From assembly GCF_010548375.1 (NCBI RefSeq), contig NZ_JAAGLY010000039.1:1-54853 (forward strand): a stretch of 54,853 nucleotides of DNA, given 5' to 3'. Every line of letters starts with the position of its first letter. Within the stretch, counting starts at the first letter, position 1. Under the pieces are notes generated by a model that saw only the letters and a program-made list of their open reading frames with translations, was not told where the DNA came from and ran no database searches. Positions 51,136-54,853 of the stretch are shown here, piece by piece. Origin of the DNA: Streptomyces sp. SID13726 (lineage in GTDB: Bacteria; Actinomycetota; Actinomycetes; Streptomycetales; Streptomycetaceae). A program made the position numbers and the translations under genes.

Positions 51136-52334
51136 CCAACGAGGCCACGCTCCCCACCACCTCGGCCTCGCCCACCGCCCGCCAGGTGTGGACCCGCGCG
51201 CGAGGCGTCGTACTCGCTCTCGTGCTCCTTCTCGCCGCGGCCGTGGCGATCGCGGCGATCCGATCCACCGAACGCCACGGCAACCTCGACCCGCGCTCCG
51301 CCGACCCCTACGGCAGCCGCGCCGTCGCCGAACTCCTCGCCGAGCGGGGCGTCGACACACGCGTGGTCACCACCCTGAACGAGGCACGCGCCGCAGCCGG
51401 CCCGGACACCACGCTCCTGGTCGCCGTGCCCGACCTCCTGACGGACCGCCAGCAGACCCAGCTGCACTCCTCGACGATCGGCTCCGACGGCCGCACCGTC
51501 CTGGTCGCCCCCGGCAGCTGGTCCGTCGAGCGCCTGGCCCCCGGAGTGGTCGCAGACCCCGCCACCAGCCTCGACTCGACGCTCTCCCCCGACTGCGCCT
51601 TCCCGGCCGCCCGGCGCGCGGGCAGCGCCGACACCGGAGGCATCCGCTACACCGTCACCCACCCCGGCAACGACGAGTGCTACCCCAGCGACCGCCTGCC
51701 CACCCTGGTGCGTGTCCCGGCGGCCTCCGGGGACGGCGACACCGTCGTGCTCGGCGCGCCCGACATCCTCCGCAACGACACCCTCGACGAGCAGGGCAAC
51801 GCCGCGCTCGCCCTCCAACTCCTCGGCTCCCGCCCCCATCTGGTCTGGTACCTCCCCTCGCTCTCCGACACCTCCGCGACCAACCCGGACGAGGAGAAGG
51901 ACTTCCTCGACCTGCTCCCCTCGGGCTGGCTCTGGGGCACACTCCAGCTCTTCATCGCGGCAGCACTCGCCGCCCTGTGGCGGGCACGCCGGCTGGGCCC
52001 CCTCGTGCCCGAGAAACTCCCCGTCGCGATCCGCGCCTCAGAAACCGTCGAAGGCCGCGCCCGCCTCTACCGCAAGGCCAACGCCCGCGACCGCGCGGCC
52101 ACCGCTCTTCGCTCCACCACCCGCACCCGCCTCGCCCCCCTCGTAGGCGTCCCCGTCACCCAGGCGCACGCGCCCGAAGCCCTGCTCCCCGCCCTGTCCG
52201 CCCATCTCCACAACGACGGCGACGGACAGTCCCTGCACTCCCTCCTCTTCGGCCCGCCGCCCGGCGACGACACAGCCCTCGTCGCCCTGGCCGACCAACT
52301 AGACGCCCTCGAAAGAGAGGTACGCCGTTCATGA
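51132..52334 (+). CDS. DUF4350-domain membrane protein
   Basis: 400 residues from ATG 51132. A first membrane helix near 24-44 (RGVVLALVLLLAAAVAIAAI) is followed by the DUF4350 region (DPRSADPYGSRAVAELLAER, then TTLLVAVPDLLTDRQ and LVAPGSWSVERLAPG), which resembles a glutamine-amidotransferase-like fold without a catalytic Cys. A second helix lies near 265-285 (WGTLQLFIAAALAALWRARR). The C-terminal ~120 residues are cytoplasmic. It overlaps both neighbours by 4 bp. Confidence 0.82.
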   Translation: MTNEATLPTTSASPTARQVWTRARGVVLALVLLLAAAVAIAAIRSTERHGNLDPRSADPYGSRAVAELLAERGVDTRVVTTLNEARAAAGPDTTLLVAVPDLLTDRQQTQLHSSTIGSDGRTVLVAPGSWSVERLAPGVVADPATSLDSTLSPDCAFPAARRAGSADTGGIRYTVTHPGNDECYPSDRLPTLVRVPAASGDGDTVVLGAPDILRNDTLDEQGNAALALQLLGSRPHLVWYLPSLSDTSATNPDEEKDFLDLLPSGWLWGTLQLFIAAALAALWRARRLGPLVPEKLPVAIRASETVEGRARLYRKANARDRAATALRSTTRTRLAPLVGVPVTQAHAPEALLPALSAHLHNDGDGQSLHSLLFGPPPGDDTALVALADQLDALEREVRRS

Positions 52335-53323
52335 TGGACCCGACCACTGACAACGCCGGGACCACCGGGGCCCCGGACACCGCCCGGGCCTCCCTGGAAG
52401 CCCTGCGCGCCGAGATCGCCAAAGCCGTGGTCGGCCAGGACCCCGCCGTGACCGGTCTTGTCGTCGCCCTCCTCTGCCGCGGACACGTCCTACTAGAAGG
52501 AGTCCCTGGGGTCGCCAAAACGTTGCTCGTCCGCGCCCTCGCATCCGCACTGGAACTCGACACCAAGCGCGTCCAGTTCACCCCGGACCTCATGCCGAGT
52601 GACGTGACCGGCTCCCTGGTCTACGACACCCGCAGCGCGGAGTTCTCCTTCCAGCCCGGCCCGGTCTTCACCAACCTCCTCCTGGCCGACGAAATCAACC
52701 GCACCCCGCCCAAGACCCAGTCGTCCCTCCTGGAGGCCATGGAGGAGCGCCAGGTCACGGTCGACGGCACCCCGCGCCTCCTCCCCGACCCGTTCCTGGT
52801 CGCCGCGACCCAGAACCCGGTGGAGTACGAGGGCACCTACCCCCTCCCCGAGGCACAGCTGGACCGTTTCCTCCTCAAGCTGACGATCCCGCTCCCCTCC
52901 CGCCAGGACGAGATCGACGTCCTCACCCGCCACGCCGAGGGCTTCAACCCCCGCGACCTCAAGGCCGCCGGCGTACGCCCCGTGGCAGGCCCGGCCGACC
53001 TCGAAGCCGCGCGCGCGGCAGTCGCCAAGACCACGATCTCCCCCGAGATCACCGCCTACGTCGTCGACATCTGCCGCGCCACCCGCGAGTCCCCGTCCCT
53101 CACCCTGGGCGTCTCCCCGCGCGGCGCCACAGCCCTCCTGGCCACCTCGCGCGCGTGGGCATGGCTCACCGGCCGCGACTACGTCATCCCCGACGACGTG
53201 AAGGCCCTGGCCCTCCCCACCCTCCGCCACCGCGTACAGCTCCGCCCGGAAGCCGAGATGGAGGGCGTGACGGCCGACTCCGTCATCAACGCGATCCTCT
53301 CCCACGTCCCGGTCCCCCGCTGA
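52331..53323 (+). CDS. MoxR-family AAA+ ATPase
   Basis: 330 residues from ATG 52331 (ATG 52334 also possible). Walker A is GVPGVAKT within HVLLEGVPGVAKTLL. Walker B and sensor region: LLLADEINRTPPKTQSSLLE, then VAATQNPVEYEGTYPLPEAQ and LDRFLLKL. The C-terminal lid has SPRGATALLATSRAWAW. MoxR ATPases act as chaperones that load cofactors or remodel partners, usually with a VWA or DUF58 protein such as the one encoded next (TGATG overlap). Confidence 0.95.
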   Translation: MMDPTTDNAGTTGAPDTARASLEALRAEIAKAVVGQDPAVTGLVVALLCRGHVLLEGVPGVAKTLLVRALASALELDTKRVQFTPDLMPSDVTGSLVYDTRSAEFSFQPGPVFTNLLLADEINRTPPKTQSSLLEAMEERQVTVDGTPRLLPDPFLVAATQNPVEYEGTYPLPEAQLDRFLLKLTIPLPSRQDEIDVLTRHAEGFNPRDLKAAGVRPVAGPADLEAARAAVAKTTISPEITAYVVDICRATRESPSLTLGVSPRGATALLATSRAWAWLTGRDYVIPDDVKALALPTLRHRVQLRPEAEMEGVTADSVINAILSHVPVPR

Positions 53324-54633
53324 TGGCCCTCACCGGACGCGCCGCACTCCTCGCGGCCCTGGGTTCCGTGCCGATCGGCATCTGGGAACCCGGCTGGGCA
53401 GGCATCCTCGCGGTCAACGCCCCCTTGGCGGTGGCCTGCGCCTGCGACTTCGCCCTTGCGGCTCCCGTACGACGACTCGGCCTGACCCGCTCCGGCGACA
53501 CCTCCGCCCGCCTGGGCGAGACGGCCGACGTGACCCTCACGGTCACCAACCCGTCCGGCCGCCCGCTCCGCGCCCACATCCGCGACGCCTGGCCCCCCAG
53601 CAGCTGGCAGCCCGGCACGGAGATCGAGGCCTCCCGCCACCGTCTCACGGTCCCCGCCGGCGAACGCCGCCGCCTCACCACCCGCCTACGCCCCACTCGC
53701 CGAGGCGACCGCCAGGCCGACCGAGTGACGATTCGCTCCTACGGCCCCCTCCGGCTGTTCGCCCGCCAAGGCACCCACAAAGTCCCTTGGACGGTCCGCG
53801 TCCTGCCCCCGTTCACCAGCCGCAAGCACCTCCCCTCCAAGCTCGCCCGCCTGCGCGAACTCGACGGCCGCACCAGCGTCCTCACCCGCGGCGAGGGCAC
53901 GGAATTCGACAGCCTGCGCGAGTACGTCCCCGGTGACGACACCCGCTCCATCGACTGGCGAGCCACCGCCCGCCAGACCTCGGTCGCCGTACGCACCTGG
54001 CGCCCCGAACGCGACCGCCACATCCTCGTCGTCCTCGACACCGGCCGCACCTCAGCAGGCCGCGTCGGCGACGCCCCCCGCCTCGACGCCTCCATGGACG
54101 CGGCCCTCCTCCTGGCCGCCCTCGCATCCCGCGCCGGCGACCGCGTGGACCTCCTCGCCTACGACCGCAGAGTACGCACCCTGGTCCAGGGCCGAACAGC
54201 GAACGACCTCCTCCCCTCCCTGGTCAACGCGATGGCCCCCCTCGAACCCGAGCTCGTCGAAACCAACGCCCGAGGCCTCACGGCCACAGCCCTCCGCACG
54301 GCCCCTCGCCGCTCCCTGATCGTGCTGCTCACCAGCCTCGACGCCGCACCGATCGAGGAAGGCCTGCTGCCCGTCCTCCCCCAGCTCACCCAGCGCCATA
54401 CGGTCCTCCTGGCCTCCGTCGCCGACCCGCACATCGCCCACATGGCCACAGCCCGCGGAGACACCGACGCGATCTACGAAGCCGCAGCCGCCGCACAGGC
54501 CCAGACGGAACGCCAGCGCACGGCAGAACAGCTCCGCCGGCACGGAGTCACTGTCGTCGACGCAACACCTGACGACCTGGCTCCTGCATTGGCCGACGCA
54601 TATCTGGCACTGAAAGCAGCCGGACGCCTGTAA
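53323..54633 (+). CDS. DUF58-domain protein (MoxR partner)
   Basis: 436 residues from ATG 53323, overlapping the MoxR stop. Two hydrophobic stretches near the N-terminus (about 5-45) anchor it. A beta-rich segment follows (ADVTLTVTNPSGRPLRAHIR). The DUF58 signature is at ~200-225 (TEFDSLREYVPGDDTRSIDW), leading to a VWA-like region with a MIDAS-type start (ILVVLDTGRTSAG). These proteins work with MoxR ATPases; the target is unknown here. It is the last gene before two hairpins and an rRNA operon end. Confidence 0.92.
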   Translation: MALTGRAALLAALGSVPIGIWEPGWAGILAVNAPLAVACACDFALAAPVRRLGLTRSGDTSARLGETADVTLTVTNPSGRPLRAHIRDAWPPSSWQPGTEIEASRHRLTVPAGERRRLTTRLRPTRRGDRQADRVTIRSYGPLRLFARQGTHKVPWTVRVLPPFTSRKHLPSKLARLRELDGRTSVLTRGEGTEFDSLREYVPGDDTRSIDWRATARQTSVAVRTWRPERDRHILVVLDTGRTSAGRVGDAPRLDASMDAALLLAALASRAGDRVDLLAYDRRVRTLVQGRTANDLLPSLVNAMAPLEPELVETNARGLTATALRTAPRRSLIVLLTSLDAAPIEEGLLPVLPQLTQRHTVLLASVADPHIAHMATARGDTDAIYEAAAAAQAQTERQRTAEQLRRHGVTVVDATPDDLAPALADAYLALKAAGRL

Positions 54634-54640
54634 ACAAAAA

Positions 54641-54663
54641 AAGGAGGCGCGAGGCGCCCCCTT
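54641..54663 (+). terminator. Hairpin after the DUF58 gene
   Basis: AAGGAGGCGC (54641-54650) and GCGCCCCCTT (54654-54663) pair with one mismatch around a 3-base loop, preceded by an A-run. It lies 7 bp past the stop. Confidence 0.75.
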
Positions 54664-54684
54664 GAAAAACGAACCCGAAACACA

Positions 54685-54716
54685 GAAAGGCCCACACCTT
54701 GAGGTGTGGGCCTTTC
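54685..54716. terminator. Strong terminator between DUF58 operon and the rRNA operon
   Basis: GAAAGGCCCACACC (54685-54698) pairs perfectly with GGTGTGGGCCTTTC (54703-54716), with loop TTGA. The 14-bp stem is 8-10 bp past the 5S 3' end and serves as the rRNA operon terminator on the minus strand, probably acting in both directions. Confidence 0.88.
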
Positions 54717-54723
54717 TTCAAAA

Positions 54724-54845
54724 GGAGTTCGGCGGTGTCCTACTCTCCCACAGGGTCCCCCCTGCAGTACCATCGGCGCTGTAAGGCTTAGCTTCCGGGT
54801 TCGGAATGTAACCGGGCGTTTCCCTCACGCTATGACCACCGAAAC
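54724..54845 (-). rRNA. rrf: 5S ribosomal RNA
   Basis: The minus strand reads GTTTCGGTGGTCATAGCGTG at the 5' end, then the universally conserved CCGAACCCGGAAGCTAAGCC and GATGGTACTGCAGGGGGGAC, and ends GTAGGACACCGCCGAACTCC. The length (~120 nt) and sequence are those of Streptomyces 5S rRNA. 23S and 16S should lie beyond the right edge. End positions are good to a few bases. Confidence 0.96.
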
Positions 54846-54853
54846 ACTATGAA

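Overview
The window is high-GC actinobacterial chromosome, most probably Streptomyces. The evidence is strong third-position GC bias, frequent GTG starts, ATGA/TGATG gene couplings, a 180-kDa-class NAD-glutamate dehydrogenase and the mtrA-mtrB-lpqB cluster. From memory the gene order resembles the S. coelicolor core region around secA and mtrA, but I could not align it. The only RNA gene seen is a 5S rRNA at the far right edge, minus strand.

Layout. 1-7.3 kb: the end of an FtsK/SpoIIIE-type ATPase gene, a three-gene sugar ABC importer without its own ATPase, and a two-domain glycosyltransferase/CDP-glycerol phosphotransferase. 7.4-16.4 kb: divergent ohr/ohrR with a palindromic operator, a GT87-type membrane enzyme, galE, a DGPF/ECF42 sigma pair with a matching promoter, a YciI protein, a Crp/Fnr regulator, and a TetR gene divergent from a TagGH-like polymer exporter. 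Five operator-like repeats lie between the last two. 16.4-31 kb: NAD-GDH, a DJ-1/PfpI protein, a HAD hydrolase, a DUF6912-like protein, an Rv3235-like protein, SecA, a GNAT, a YcaQ-like protein and a LuxR-type response regulator. 31-38.6 kb, minus strand: hpf, an unusually long comF, lpqB, mtrB and mtrA.

38.6-47.6 kb: a 9,007-bp actinomycete integrative and conjugative element (AICE, pSAM2-like). It has 28-bp direct repeats at its ends and a structured non-coding block. Its genes are a GntR repressor, a Pra-like protein, a TraB-type FtsK translocase, small spread proteins, a rolling-circle Rep, Xis and a tyrosine integrase. It sits exactly at the mtrA start codon, separating mtrA from its upstream neighbour mtnA.

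47.7-54.8 kb: mtnA (minus), then a tightly coupled plus-strand operon (membrane protein, DUF4129, DUF4350, MoxR ATPase, DUF58). It ends at two hairpins facing the 5S gene of an rRNA operon.

The most striking observation is the AICE/mtrA junction. The 28-bp core overlaps the mtrA start codon. The element DNA now upstream of mtrA is an ungapped, diverged copy of the chromosomal DNA beyond the other end (48 of 61 bases identical next to the core, with the same GTnAC-type repeats in register). The element therefore appears to carry a substitute mtrA promoter, and the displaced native promoter points backwards into int. Other notable points are a 168-bp nested palindrome and a 31-bp perfect inverted repeat in the element, a ComF protein with a repetitive insertion of about 195 residues, and the five-site array between tetR and the exporter.
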